Source: BJHL01 sp040378885 (GTDB taxonomy: Bacteria > Planctomycetota > Phycisphaerae > Phycisphaerales > UBA1924). From it: DNA of 64,000 bases. Below, piece after piece: positions 31,849-41,863 of this stretch (its first letter is position 1; every line of letters begins with the position of its first letter). The notes beneath the pieces were generated by a model. It was not told the DNA's origin. It ran no database searches and saw only the letters and a list, made by a program, of their open reading frames with translations. A program made the position numbers and the translations under genes. The stretch covers positions 62,001 through 126,000 of the forward strand of contig JBKDAN010000053.1 of NCBI GenBank assembly GCA_046316615.1. Reading direction: 5' to 3'.

Positions 31849-34800
31849 TCACTTCGCGGCGATGCGGCCAAAGCCGTAGATCGCATCGAGGAAGTCGGCT
31901 TCCGTGGGAATGATCGCGGGCTTGATGCTGCCAAGGATGCGTGCTTTGGGTGCGGCCACAGCGTCGGGCGCGAGGCCCAGATCATCCATGGCATCAAGTG
32001 CGGTACGAATCTCATTCAGCATGGCCAGTGCCTGGCGATCACCAGCGTCACCGGTTGTCCCTTGCGTGTCGAGATAGGCACGCCAGCCTTCACCGGTGGG
32101 CTTGCTCACCAGCGCGGCGTAGCGATTCCAGCTTTCCTCGAGCACGCGACGGACGGTGTCAGTCCGCGATGCGTACTGCACGTTGCCTTGCTCATCCAGA
32201 AGCGGAGCGCCGGCTTCATCGGTCACGGGCACGAGCATGAGTGTGCGATACGCGTCGACCGCACGCTGCGCGGAAGCTGCGTTGACACGCACGATCGGTG
32301 CGGCGTTGCCCACTACGCCAGCGACGGGCAACTGGTCGGAGAAGCGGCGACCCGAGAGGCCATCGACAATTTCATCAATCGTCGAACCGCGCGTTTCGAT
32401 GCCCAGTTCGTTGAGCAGAGCCAGATCACTTGCGCCGGCCAGCAACTGCTGCGGCTGCGCGGGTGATGCGATGACATTCACACCGTCGCGCACGGCGGTC
32501 GTGATGGTCGTGGCGCTGGGACCGCTGCCCGGCAGATCAAGCGGCAGGATGATCGTGCTGTTTGCAGCATCGGTGAAGAGGGCGGTGTTCACCGCGGGGC
32601 GAGCAGTGCGGAAGATGAAGCCCTGCAGATCGCTGTCGATCGTGCCCGAACCGATGGCAAAGCTGGGGTCGTTGCCCGTGCCTTGGAAGACCGGACGACG
32701 GCTGAAAGTCATGGTGCCGCCCGCGATGACTGCGGTGCCCGCGTCGGGCACGAGGTTGTTGGAGCGATCTCGCACCGACGAGTTGCCACGACGATTGATG
32801 TTGATCGCGCTGGCCGTCACGTTGAGATTACCAAGGGTGTTGAGATCACCGAAAGTGACCGCACCCGCGCTGGTGATGGTGAGCGCGCCCAGCGCGGTCA
32901 CACGCTGGTTGGCGCCAATCTGCAAGCCGCCCGCACCGACGATGATGGAGAAGGCGTCGGCAGCCGCGACAGAACTCGCGGTGATGCGTCCGTCAGCGTC
33001 GAAACTGTCAGTGAAGACGATAGTTGCAGCCTCTGAAGCGCCGCGATCGGCACCGATGCGGAGCGAACCGAGGCGACGCGTCGCGCCGATGCTGCCACCG
33101 AAGCGGAAGTTGGTCGTGGTCAATCCGCCCGGCGCAACGCTCAGCAACGACAGCGTCGGATCGGTGACAGATGTGTCAGCGTCGAGCGCACCGCGGAAGA
33201 GAATCGTGCCGCCAGCGGCGTCGATCGTGACATTCGAAGCGCCGATGCGGACCGGACCGCCGAAGGTGATGTTGCGAAGCGTGTTGACGTTGGCGCCGAT
33301 GATCGTGGGGCCGGAGCCGGTTGTGGTGAGTGTGCCCAGGCGAGCCACGCCGCCCACAACGCCACGGAAGATGGTCTCACCCGCGTCGGTGCCGACGGTG
33401 GACGTGGTGATGGTGATGTTGCGTGCGCTCGTGGTTGCATCGCTGTTGAGCGTGCCCTCGAACGTGACGTCGTTGGCTTCCAGCACGGTGTTGGCGGCAA
33501 GACGCACACTGTCGCTGAAGAGCACGTCGCCATTCGTACGAACGAGGCGGCCAGCGAGGACAGTGACACCATCAGCGTTGGTGGTGATGGTGCCGATGCT
33601 GTTAACGTCATTGAAGCGGGTTGTGCCGCTGCCGCCCGTGTTGGCGATGAGGTCGAAGCCCTGCTTGCCGGTCGTCTGCGTATCGGAGTCTTCGCTGTCG
33701 AGCGCCGCGCCGAAGGTGATGTCACCCGCGTTTGTCGTCACGGTGAGATCGGCGCGGAGCAGGCCCGTGCCGTCGATCAGGATGTTGCCCGGACCGGTAG
33801 TTGTGAGATCGCCATTCAATGTCGTCGCACCGGTAAAGGTCTGATTGGCCGCGGTGCGAACGGCACGCAGGCCGATGGAACCGCCTCGCACCGTCAGATT
33901 GCGAATCGCCTGAAGACCGGTCGCGGTGCCGGTGCCGACGCCGCCTTCAAAGAGCACGTCACCCTCAGCGCGAACGCTGAGATCGAAGCTGCCGTCAACG
34001 CCATTCACAAGACCGCGGAAGAAGATGTCGTCATTGGCACCGCTGCCGAAGTTGCGAACACTCGAGTTGCCCGTGAGACGCACCTCGTTGACGAACTCGA
34101 TCAGTCCGCTGGCGGCGGTGACTTCGCCATTCAGGAAGGTCTGCCCGACGTAGCGCTGACCCAGGCCCGTCGCGACATCGCGCAGGCGGATGGTGCTACC
34201 CGTGACGGTGAGGGAGCGAAGCTGAGAACGCTTGCCAACGTTGCCGAAGAAGGTGACTGCGCCGCCGCCCGCGTTGACGATGACATCGCGTGAGGTCGCG
34301 TCGGAGTCCAGACCCTCACCGAAGCTGAAGCCGTTTGCCGTGAGCGTGAGGTCACCCGCTGCGACAACGCGGCCCGTGTAGGTCTGCGTGCCGGTGGTGG
34401 TCACGTTGTCGGCAAAGCTGACGACGCTGCCATCCAGACCGTCGATGCTCGCGAGGGCGCCGGTCGCGCCAACGGTGCCTTCAAAGATCGAGGAGAAGTC
34501 CGCCGCATCACCCGCGTTGAGGAAGAGCGAACGAGCGGTCGAATCGCTGTTCACGCTTGCGAGGAACTGAATGTTCGCATCACTGATGAGCGTGACGTTA
34601 CTCGCGAGCACGACCGCGTCGCCGAAGATGATGTCACCCACGGTGCTGATGCTGCTGGTCGCGATGGTGGTTGTGCCGGCGGCATCGGTTTCGATCAGAC
34701 CGATGCGTTGCGTGCCGCCGATCACGTCGTTGAAGCGCGTCGCGGGCGAGACGAGCTGAATGCTGTGATTCTCACCGGCGACGCTGTCGATGGTGCCATT

Positions 34801-37800
34801 GAACGTGATGGACGTGGTGCCGGTGACGTTCGCGACGGGGACGCCCAGCAGCACGGGGCTGTTGAAGGTGACGACCGTGCCCGAGACCGGACCCGAAAGC
34901 GTGATGCCGTTCGCGGCGGACGCGAACGTCACAGCGCCTTGGCCGCTTGACAGACCACTGCGAGCGCCAATCGTGCCGACGACGATGCCGTTGGTGTCGC
35001 TGATGTTGACACTGCCGACCGGATTGCCTGCGAGCGTGACGATGTCGTTGCCGGCGTTGGTCAGCTCGTAACGACCGTTGCCCGTCAGCACGAGTTGCCC
35101 CGCGACAAGGCGGCCTGACTGCTGGCCCACATCGAGCGCTTCCAGCGTGAGCACTTGATCGGCCGCGGCCATGGTCAGGTCGTTGATGTTCACTTCACTG
35201 CCTGCCAGCGTGACGTCGTAACCGCGGGCTGAGAAGTCGACGGCTTCGACAGAGAGATCAGACGTTCCGGCGTTGAACGTGACAGAGTTGAACCCAGTCG
35301 CGCCCGAGGCGATGTTGTCGAGTTCGGCGTTGTTGATCGAGAAGCCGCTGAAAAGCACGCCCACATTCATGTTCACGCCGTCGCGGGCGCGGAATGTGAG
35401 ATTGCCGGTGCCCAGCAGATCGATCACCTCCAGCGCGATCGAATCAGCGATGATGTTGAAGTCACCGCCGCGAGCGTTGATGGAACCGGCGTCGCCGCCG
35501 ATGCCGGTGAACTGGTCGCCGTTGTTGGCGCCGTCGCGGTTGAAGGCGGTGATGGAGACGCCCGTGCCCACGATGCCGGCTTCGCTGGTCAACCCAAGGC
35601 CGCGGCTGAAACCGCCGCGCGCCTCGCCCGTGATGCTGACGGACCGCGCCGCACTCGCGCCGCCCGCGAGAATGTCAGGATCACCGCCGTTGCCAGTGAT
35701 GAGCACGCCGTAACTGCCCAGACCGGTACCCGACAAGCCAGTCACGGTCAGCGCGTTCTCGCTGGCGACTTCCGCGACGATGGCGTTGGCTGTCGTCGCC
35801 ATCGCAACACCGTGACTGATGTTGCCGGTGCCCGCCGCCTCGCCGCGCACTGTCAATGCGCCGGTGCCCGCGTGACGAATCTGGCTGGAACCTTCGATAG
35901 AAACGCCGTGATTACGAACGCCCGCGCCCGAACCGCCGACGCCAAAGACGCTCAGCGTCTGCGCGTTGCCTGCGTTCTGTGCGAGAATCTCGCCGCCCAG
36001 GCGCACCAGCACGCCCACCATGTCTTCTTCCGCCGTCGCGCCGCCGGTGCCATGCACTGTCAGTGCGCCGGTGGACCGCACCGAACCGCCTGTGCTGACG
36101 AGAACACCGTTGTTGCCCAGCCCCGTGCCGGCAAGACTCGAGCCACCGCCCAGCCCATCAATGCGAACTGTCGCTCCCAGCACCGTGCTCTGCACGCGTA
36201 CGCCCTGCGCGCCGTCCACGCCGTCAGCGCCCACGCCGCGCACCGTCACGCTGCCGGAGCCTGCGTCGACGGTGGTGCCTTCAAGACGGATGCCCACGGG
36301 ATTGGCCGAGCTGCCACGAGCCGCGCTGTCTAGCAGCGCGCTGGTGTAGCCGGTGCTGGTCGGATCGCCCAGCGTCGGATTGCTCACATTGCCGCCCGCC
36401 AGCAGAATGTTGCCGCCGCGCGTTTCGATGCTGCTGCCGCTTTGCAGCCAGATCGAACCTGCGTTGGGATCAAGATCACCAGCGCCGCGATTGGCGAGCA
36501 TTTCGACATTGAGCGAACCGCCACCGATGGCTTCGATACGACGATTGCTCTCAAGAACGATGTCATTCGCGGCTTCCAGGCGGAGCGTCGGGCTGCCGCT
36601 GGCCGCGTTGCGCACAATGTCAGCTTGAATGCGGATGTCACCATCCTGCGCGCCGTCACTGCCGGTATTGATCGTCACGCTTGTGCCGTTGTTGAGTCGG
36701 CTGACGATGTCCGCGGCAGAGACTTCCGAGTCATCGAGAGATGGCGTGAAGACTTCGGGGTTGGTGCCCGAAATCGTCACATTGGTAGTACCGCTCGTGA
36801 TGTTGACGTTGCGGGGGTCCAGCAGCCACGTGCCGGCATCGCCGCGAGCGGCGCTCGCATCGATGCGTGAACCATCAACAGCCAGGTGCTGCTTGCCGGA
36901 GGTTTCGATGAAGCCGCCATCGCCGCCACGCTCGCCGCCCTTGGCGGAGATGGCCGCAGCGGTGCGGGTCGTGTCGTCGGCCCACAGCACCACGCTGCCG
37001 CCGTCACCGCGCTGGGTTGCATCGGCGCGAATGGTCGTGGCGCTGTCAGCGACAGTCACCGTGCTGTTGCGCAGATCGCCAGCGAGCGCGGTGCCCATGA
37101 TATCGCCACCAATGCGCACCTGACCGCCGCCCTTGGTGCCACTCACATCAAGCGTCGCGGCGAAAAGGCCCACCGTCTCGCCTGTAATCGTGATGGTGCC
37201 GCCCTTGGCCGGCGTGACGTTGCGACGATCAAAGCGGGAAGACCACGCGGTATCGCTGGCTTGATTCACGCCGTCAATGGAGCCTTCAACCAGCACGCGA
37301 CCCGTGCCCTGACCGGCGATCGTGGTATCACGAGCGATGATCTGACCATCGGTGCGAATCGCCAGGCCATACACGTCGCCCGCAGCCATCGTTACCTGAC
37401 CGCGACGCGCGTCGATGGTGCCCGTGTTGGTCACCGCGGCGTTCTGGCTATCGCCCTGAGCCGGACCGGAGACGCGCACATGCATCACATCGTTGCGGCT
37501 GGTGAAGACTACATCAGTGCCAGCGGCCATCGCCACCGTGCCCTGCGGCGCGACGATGTTGCCCATGTTGGCGACCTGGCCACCCGCAAGCAACACGGTA
37601 CCGCCCTGATCCACGCGGATAAGACCTTCGTTGGCGACGCGACCCGTCATGCCGGTCACGCGATCGATGCCGCGATTGAAATCGCCGTCGCTCATGTTGC
37701 CAGCGGCAGCAAACAAGCCATTGACATTTATCACCGAGCTGCGACCAAAGACCACGCCCGCGGGGTTCACGATGTACACGCGACCGTTCGCGCTCAGATT

Positions 37801-38112
37801 GCCGTCGATGCGCGTCGGCGCAGCGCTGGTGATGCGGTTGAGCACCCGGCTGCCCGCATCGGGCTGCACGAAGCGGACCGATTCGTTGCTCCCGATGTTG
37901 AAGGAGCGATAGTTGATGATGGAGCGATCGCCCGCGTAGATCGTCGTGTTGTTGCCGTCGCGCACGAAGCGCACGCTGCCTTGGCGAACCTGCTCGCCCT
38001 CAGGGCCGGCGTGTGCGCTGGCGACGCAGCCCGCGGCAAGCGCGATGGCGGCGGGGACCGAAAGGCGGTTGAGGAAGAATGAGGCCCGCGCGAGCAAAGA
38101 TGAACGGGTCAT
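31849..38112 (-). CDS. Large filamentous-haemagglutinin-type exoprotein (TpsA of two-partner secretion)
   Basis: A 2087-residue surface exoprotein exported by the Sec pathway and then by its TpsB partner, whose gene lies immediately upstream. The signal peptide (ending about residue 35, ASAHA) is followed by a TPS domain: NTTIYAGDRSIINYRSFNIG, SVRFVQPDAGSRVLNRITS and SANGRVYIVNPAGVVFG (the NPNG-like motif reads NPAG, about residues 116-119). The rest is a long run of beta-helix repeats rich in Gly, Asn and Thr, for example LTVTGLSGTGLGSYGVLITG. The last about 130 residues are helical, with RRVLEESWNRYAALVSKPTG and EIRTALDAMDDLGLAPDAV. Start ATG 38112 with GGAG upstream. Cargo function (adhesion or other) is not shown by sequence. 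Confidence 0.9.
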   Translation of the reverse strand: MTRSSLLARASFFLNRLSVPAAIALAAGCVASAHAGPEGEQVRQGSVRFVRDGNNTTIYAGDRSIINYRSFNIGSNESVRFVQPDAGSRVLNRITSAAPTRIDGNLSANGRVYIVNPAGVVFGRSSVINVNGLFAAAGNMSDGDFNRGIDRVTGMTGRVANEGLIRVDQGGTVLLAGGQVANMGNIVAPQGTVAMAAGTDVVFTSRNDVMHVRVSGPAQGDSQNAAVTNTGTIDARRGQVTMAAGDVYGLAIRTDGQIIARDTTIAGQGTGRVLVEGSIDGVNQASDTAWSSRFDRRNVTPAKGGTITITGETVGLFAATLDVSGTKGGGQVRIGGDIMGTALAGDLRNSTVTVADSATTIRADATQRGDGGSVVLWADDTTRTAAAISAKGGERGGDGGFIETSGKQHLAVDGSRIDASAARGDAGTWLLDPRNVNITSGTTNVTISGTNPEVFTPSLDDSEVSAADIVSRLNNGTSVTINTGSDGAQDGDIRIQADIVRNAASGSPTLRLEAANDIVLESNRRIEAIGGGSLNVEMLANRGAGDLDPNAGSIWLQSGSSIETRGGNILLAGGNVSNPTLGDPTSTGYTSALLDSAARGSSANPVGIRLEGTTVDAGSGSVTVRGVGADGVDGAQGVRVQSTVLGATVRIDGLGGGSSLAGTGLGNNGVLVSTGGSVRSTGALTVHGTGGATAEEDMVGVLVRLGGEILAQNAGNAQTLSVFGVGGSGAGVRNHGVSIEGSSQIRHAGTGALTVRGEAAGTGNISHGVAMATTANAIVAEVASENALTVTGLSGTGLGSYGVLITGNGGDPDILAGGASAARSVSITGEARGGFSRGLGLTSEAGIVGTGVSITAFNRDGANNGDQFTGIGGDAGSINARGGDFNIIADSIALEVIDLLGTGNLTFRARDGVNMNVGVLFSGFSINNAELDNIASGATGFNSVTFNAGTSDLSVEAVDFSARGYDVTLAGSEVNINDLTMAAADQVLTLEALDVGQQSGRLVAGQLVLTGNGRYELTNAGNDIVTLAGNPVGSVNISDTNGIVVGTIGARSGLSSGQGAVTFASAANGITLSGPVSGTVVTFNSPVLLGVPVANVTGTTSITFNGTIDSVAGENHSIQLVSPATRFNDVIGGTQRIGLIETDAAGTTTIATSSISTVGDIIFGDAVVLASNVTLISDANIQFLASVNSDSTARSLFLNAGDAADFSSIFEGTVGATGALASIDGLDGSVVSFADNVTTTGTQTYTGRVVAAGDLTLTANGFSFGEGLDSDATSRDVIVNAGGGAVTFFGNVGKRSQLRSLTVTGSTIRLRDVATGLGQRYVGQTFLNGEVTAASGLIEFVNEVRLTGNSSVRNFGSGANDDIFFRGLVNGVDGSFDLSVRAEGDVLFEGGVGTGTATGLQAIRNLTVRGGSIGLRAVRTAANQTFTGATTLNGDLTTTGPGNILIDGTGLLRADLTVTTNAGDITFGAALDSEDSDTQTTGKQGFDLIANTGGSGTTRFNDVNSIGTITTNADGVTVLAGRLVRTNGDVLFSDSVRLAANTVLEANDVTFEGTLNSDATTSARNITITTSTVGTDAGETIFRGVVGGVARLGTLTTTGSGPTIIGANVNTLRNITFGGPVRIGASNVTIDAAGGTILFRGALDADTSVTDPTLSLLSVAPGGLTTTNFRFGGSIGATRRLGSLRIGADRGASEAATIVFTDSFDADGRITASSVAAADAFSIIVGAGGLQIGANQRVTALGALTITSAGAVTFGDLNTLGNLNVTASAININRRGNSSVRDRSNNLVPDAGTAVIAGGTMTFSRRPVFQGTGNDPSFAIGSGTIDSDLQGFIFRTARPAVNTALFTDAANSTIILPLDLPGSGPSATTITTAVRDGVNVIASPAQPQQLLAGASDLALLNELGIETRGSTIDEIVDGLSGRRFSDQLPVAGVVGNAAPIVRVNAASAQRAVDAYRTLMLVPVTDEAGAPLLDEQGNVQYASRTDTVRRVLEESWNRYAALVSKPTGEGWRAYLDTQGTTGDAGDRQALAMLNEIRTALDAMDDLGLAPDAVAAPKARILGSIKPAIIPTEADFLDAIYGFGRIAAK

Positions 38113-38137
38113 GGGAGGACTCCGGAAGGGAAGGCAT

Positions 38138-38236
38138 GGGGCGCTAGGCACTTGGCACTAGCGGAAGACCGAAGACAACGGTTGTCTGGTTGCTTCAGTA
38201 CTTCGTCTCTTCGTTACTTCGTCACTACGTCTCGTC
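38138..38236 (-). repeat. TpsB-TpsA spacer repeats (GTACTTCGTC / GTGCCAAGTGCC)
   Basis: The spacer between the two secretion genes contains AGGCACTTGGCACTAGC and a run of CAGTACTTCGTCTCTTCGTT followed by ACTTCGTCACTACGTCTCG. These words are the same type as in the clusters at 20743-20830 and 23225-23337. Confidence 0.6.
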
Positions 38237-40270
38237 TCAGTACAGGAACGTCAGCAGGAAGTGGAACCGGTTGTCGCCGCCGTCCACGCGGTTGGCGGGA
38301 TCGTCCACGTCTGCCAGGGCCATGCCCCAGTCCAGCCGGGCGACGAGGTTGCGCTTGAGCTGCAGCTCAGCACCCACGCCCGCGCCGATCAGGGTGTAGT
38401 TCTCTTCGCCAGGCGTTGAGCCCGACACGAGCACGTGGCCCGCATCGACAAAGCCCTTGAAGATCAGGTCCCAGTCAGCACGACCGAACGCCTCTTGCGG
38501 GGCGTAGCGGAAGTCCTTGCCCAGGAAGCTGGCCAGCTTCGCGTAGTCGCGGCCGTTCAGAGTGCCAGGGTCACTGACCTTGAACGTGCGCGGATAGTGG
38601 AAGCGATACTCAAGCGTACCCACCAGCGAGCTGTCGCCCGCCACCACGCTCTCGGGGTAACCGCGAACGCTGAACAAGCCACCCAGCACATCCTGCTCAT
38701 TGGGGATCAGGCGGTTGTTGAACGCATACTGCCCGCGGGCGGACAGAGCGATCTCGTGCGCCAGGGTGGTCGGGCCCTTCTCGCCCTTGCCCTGGTACAC
38801 CTCGCTGATAAGCGGCTCGATGTAGAAGGAGTGGTACGCATCAAAGCGCACAATCTGCCATTCTTCATCCACGCCCGGACGGCCCAGGCTGTTCAGGTCG
38901 GACTGGTTCACGCCTGAGATGTTGGGTTCCATCCACTCAAACGTCAGGCTCGCCGCGAACTCGTTCACATCGGTGAAGCGTTCGGCACGCACGCCAACGT
39001 AAGGCGTGAAGTACTGCTCTTCGCCGCGTTCGATGAAGAGATCGTTGGTGACCTGCACGCTGTTGTACCGGGCGCCAAAGATGCCATCAACGAAGAAACG
39101 GCCGTTCTGATACGCGGTGTACGCGAGTTCGGCTCCCAGGTTGTAGTTCTGACCCGAGAAATCTTCGTCCGAGGCGCCCACGTCGCTCGCGTCGTACTCG
39201 CTGTAGCCGCCGAAAACCTTCAACCGCAGCACATCGCTGCGCAGCGGGAAGTCGTAGCTGCCCTGGATGCCGTTGGCTTCATCGACGCCAGCGGTAAACG
39301 CATCGATCCGAAGGACGTCGTCATTGCCCGTGAGCTGGTTATGGCTAAAGCCCACGCGGTAGCGCCAGTCGTTGGTGCTCTCCGTGCCGGTGTTGCTGGT
39401 CTGGGCGTACACCGTCCAGGGCTTGCTTTCGTTGATCAGATAGTCCAGTGCGACTTGCCCAACTTCTTCACCTTGACCCACGCTGACGTCCACCCGGCGG
39501 CCCGGATGGCGGTTGAGGCGGTAGACGTAGTCGTCAATGGCGCCCTTGCTGACCAGTTCGCCCTGCTTCACCGGGCTCTGCTCACGGATGCGACTGTGCA
39601 CACCGTCGTTGCTGTCCACGCGGGTCGTCTTGCCCGCGTTAATGCGCTTCTCCAGACGCTCCCCCACTGCGACAGTGCGCACCGCACTGACTTCGCCGGT
39701 CCAGACGATCATGCGCAGATCGCCATCTTGGTTGGGACGCTTGTCGGCGCCGGTTGCGCTGTCAACGTCGTCGGGGTGCAGTTGCACAATGATGCTGGCA
39801 AGGCCCAGACGCTCAAGTTCCTTGACGATGCCCTTGGCGACAGTGCTGAGAGCAGCCTGGCTGAAAGTGCCTGGGTTCGCCGGAACAACTTCTTCCAAAC
39901 GCAGGACAACCGTGGGCTCACCCGCACGCGGCGCGAGGTAGCCGTCAGGCCCCTGGGCCAGCTCGATGGGAGCCGCCATGACCGAGTCAATCGCGGGGTG
40001 CTGAGGGTGCTCGCTGCGATACTCAAGCAGAAATCGCGACACCTTGTAGTTGGGGCCCTGCTCCGCGGCGGCTTCCGTCCGCCCCAGCGCGCTGGTTGCA
40101 GCGGCGGTGATCCGCTGCTGCCCGGGCTGACCCGGACGCACCGAATTGACATCGAACGGCTGGCCGCCCGAGGGAGACTGTTGTGCCAACGCCTGTCCGC
40201 ACGTCGCCAGCAGCAATGCGGCGACCGACGGAATCACACCTTGACCGGCTGCACGACCTGCACGCTTCAT
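38237..40270 (-). CDS. TpsB outer-membrane transporter (ShlB/FhaC/HecB family)
   Basis: A 677-residue outer-membrane protein of the TpsB/Omp85 superfamily, which recognises and exports the TPS domain of its partner. The signal peptide (MKRAGRAAGQGVIPSVAALL, ending near ALAQ) is followed by POTRA-like segments (SQAALSTVAKGIVKELERLG) and a beta barrel. The conserved motif VRGY occurs in GGLFSVRGYPESVVAGD (residues 535-538). The last residues FLLTFLY carry the aromatic end typical of outer-membrane beta barrels. Start ATG 40270 behind GAGGGAA. It precedes the TpsA gene by 124 bp on the same strand, in the usual B-then-A order. Confidence 0.9.
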   Translation of the reverse strand: MKRAGRAAGQGVIPSVAALLLATCGQALAQQSPSGGQPFDVNSVRPGQPGQQRITAAATSALGRTEAAAEQGPNYKVSRFLLEYRSEHPQHPAIDSVMAAPIELAQGPDGYLAPRAGEPTVVLRLEEVVPANPGTFSQAALSTVAKGIVKELERLGLASIIVQLHPDDVDSATGADKRPNQDGDLRMIVWTGEVSAVRTVAVGERLEKRINAGKTTRVDSNDGVHSRIREQSPVKQGELVSKGAIDDYVYRLNRHPGRRVDVSVGQGEEVGQVALDYLINESKPWTVYAQTSNTGTESTNDWRYRVGFSHNQLTGNDDVLRIDAFTAGVDEANGIQGSYDFPLRSDVLRLKVFGGYSEYDASDVGASDEDFSGQNYNLGAELAYTAYQNGRFFVDGIFGARYNSVQVTNDLFIERGEEQYFTPYVGVRAERFTDVNEFAASLTFEWMEPNISGVNQSDLNSLGRPGVDEEWQIVRFDAYHSFYIEPLISEVYQGKGEKGPTTLAHEIALSARGQYAFNNRLIPNEQDVLGGLFSVRGYPESVVAGDSSLVGTLEYRFHYPRTFKVSDPGTLNGRDYAKLASFLGKDFRYAPQEAFGRADWDLIFKGFVDAGHVLVSGSTPGEENYTLIGAGVGAELQLKRNLVARLDWGMALADVDDPANRVDGGDNRFHFLLTFLY

Positions 40271-40406
40271 CACGTTCCCTCGCGAGGACAAAAGGACTGG
40301 TACCATCGCTTCATGGCTCGGCATCTTGTGCCAACGCCATCGCGCCGCGACCCCAGGTCGCGCCGCTGGAACAAGGTATGCGGGATTTTCATCGGGAGCG
40401 TGCGAC

Positions 40407-40904
40407 ATGGCTCGAGCGACCGCACGAGAGAAACTGCAGCAGGACAACCCCTCTCACGGCAAGACGGTGATCGTGCCCAAGACCATGAAGCAATGGGCGG
40501 GCAAGAAAATGCTCATCCCCAAGCCCATCGATGTGGACGCACACATGCGCGGGGTGCGCAAGGGCTCGGTCATGACGCTCAGCACCCTCCGCGACCGATT
40601 GGCCGCCGACGCCAAAGTGGACATCTGCTGCCCCCTGACCTCCGGCATCTTTGCCCGGATAGCGGCAGAGGCAGCCGAGGAAGACCGGGCCGAGGGAAAA
40701 ACCCGGATAACCCCGTGGTGGCGCACCGTGCGGGACGACGGCACTCTTATAGATAAGTTCCCGGGTGGCGGGTCGGTGCAGGCGCAACTCTTGCGCGAGG
40801 AAGGGGTCGAGCTGGGGACGGTGGGCCGGAGTTCCAAGCTGCGAGTGCTTGCCCTGGCGGCAGCTGCCAAGGCGACCAAACCCGCCCGTCGTTCAGGTCG
40901 ATAG
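40407..40904 (+). CDS. MGMT-family protein
   Basis: A 165-residue protein beginning MARATAREKLQQDN, start ATG 40407 with GGGAG upstream. It matches the MGMT-family group typified by KTVIVPKTMKQWAGKKMLIP, DICCPLTSGIFARIAAEAAE and RTVRDDGTLIDKFPGG. In methyltransferases of this superfamily a PCHR active-site Cys accepts alkyl groups; here the equivalent block reads CCPLTSG, so methyl transfer by the usual mechanism is not assured. The group is uncharacterised to my knowledge. It is divergent from the TpsB gene and is followed 7 bp later by an exported-protein gene. Confidence 0.8.
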   Translation: MARATAREKLQQDNPSHGKTVIVPKTMKQWAGKKMLIPKPIDVDAHMRGVRKGSVMTLSTLRDRLAADAKVDICCPLTSGIFARIAAEAAEEDRAEGKTRITPWWRTVRDDGTLIDKFPGGGSVQAQLLREEGVELGTVGRSSKLRVLALAAAAKATKPARRSGR

Positions 40905-40911
40905 CGCGGGT

Positions 40912-41856
40912 ATGAACCGCTTGGCATGTGGCGTGGTGTGCATGGTGACATCGTCGGTGTTCGCTCAGGCTGTCGCAACGCCTGATGCGTGCACGACATT
41001 GCTTCATCGCGCGTCGGGCGTCACGAGCATCGCGATGACACTTGACACCCCTGCCGGCGCGACGGGCAAGCCCGAGCGCATCGTGCTGGCCCTGGACAAT
41101 CGCAAGCGGCTCGCATTCGCGCAGTATCGCTCGCAGGACGGCACCACGTATCCAGCGACACCCGTTGCGATGCTGCACTTCACAGATGGCACATCGCGCA
41201 ATCAACGGGTCGGGCGAGATGTGTACATCGAGAACACGCAGATTGACCTGTGGAGCAACGTACCACCCAGGCCGGCGGTGTTCGCGCCCTGGCCCGTGCT
41301 CGCGACGCTGCATGCGCACGCGCTGACGGACGGCAAGCATGAGCTTGCGAAGACGGACGCAGGCTGCTCACTGCGATCTCCCGCGTATGCGTTCTCGCTG
41401 GATGCGTCGGCAGACGGCACACTGACCAGCGTGACACTGCAGGTCGCGGAGACGACATGGAGTGTCGCGTTCGTCGATGCATCACCCGTGCAGATTGGCG
41501 AGACGACGATCTCGTTGCCTGCTCGCATCATTGAGCGCGAGATTGACAAAGCCGGCGAACGCACAACGACGTGGACGGTTACATCACTGGAAGTGAATCC
41601 GGCAGATATCGATCAGCGGCTTGCATTCGACGCCGCGGGGATGAAGCTCAACAAGTGGGACGTTGAAGCGGGCAAGATCTTTGACGCAAGCGGCAAGCAA
41701 GTAGGCATCGAAGAGATTCCCGCTGCACGCAGCGTGGAAACGTGGGAAGTGACAACCAAAGCCAGTGCGTGGATCGCCGTGTGGAAATGGGGATCGATCA
41801 TCGCCGGGCTGGGGCTTGTCGGCTTCGTCCTCGACATGATCCGCCGCCGCCTGTAA
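40912..41856 (+). CDS. Hypothetical exported protein with C-terminal membrane anchor
   Basis: A 314-residue protein, start ATG 40912, seven bases after the preceding stop. The N-terminus MNRLACGVVCMVTSSVFAQ is a signal peptide. The body (RIVLALDNRKRLAFAQYRSQ, DLWSNVPPRPAVFAPWP) is beta-rich. A C-terminal hydrophobic segment KWGSIIAGLGLVGFVLDMIR with a short basic tail suggests it stays anchored in the membrane with its bulk outside. No family is recognised. Confidence 0.68.
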   Translation: MNRLACGVVCMVTSSVFAQAVATPDACTTLLHRASGVTSIAMTLDTPAGATGKPERIVLALDNRKRLAFAQYRSQDGTTYPATPVAMLHFTDGTSRNQRVGRDVYIENTQIDLWSNVPPRPAVFAPWPVLATLHAHALTDGKHELAKTDAGCSLRSPAYAFSLDASADGTLTSVTLQVAETTWSVAFVDASPVQIGETTISLPARIIEREIDKAGERTTTWTVTSLEVNPADIDQRLAFDAAGMKLNKWDVEAGKIFDASGKQVGIEEIPAARSVETWEVTTKASAWIAVWKWGSIIAGLGLVGFVLDMIRRRL

Positions 41857-41863
41857 AGACCGA

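Noticed and set aside
32156..33844. Long plus-strand frames opposite the first TpsA
   Set aside because: They mirror the repeat structure of TpsA and have no ribosome binding sites.
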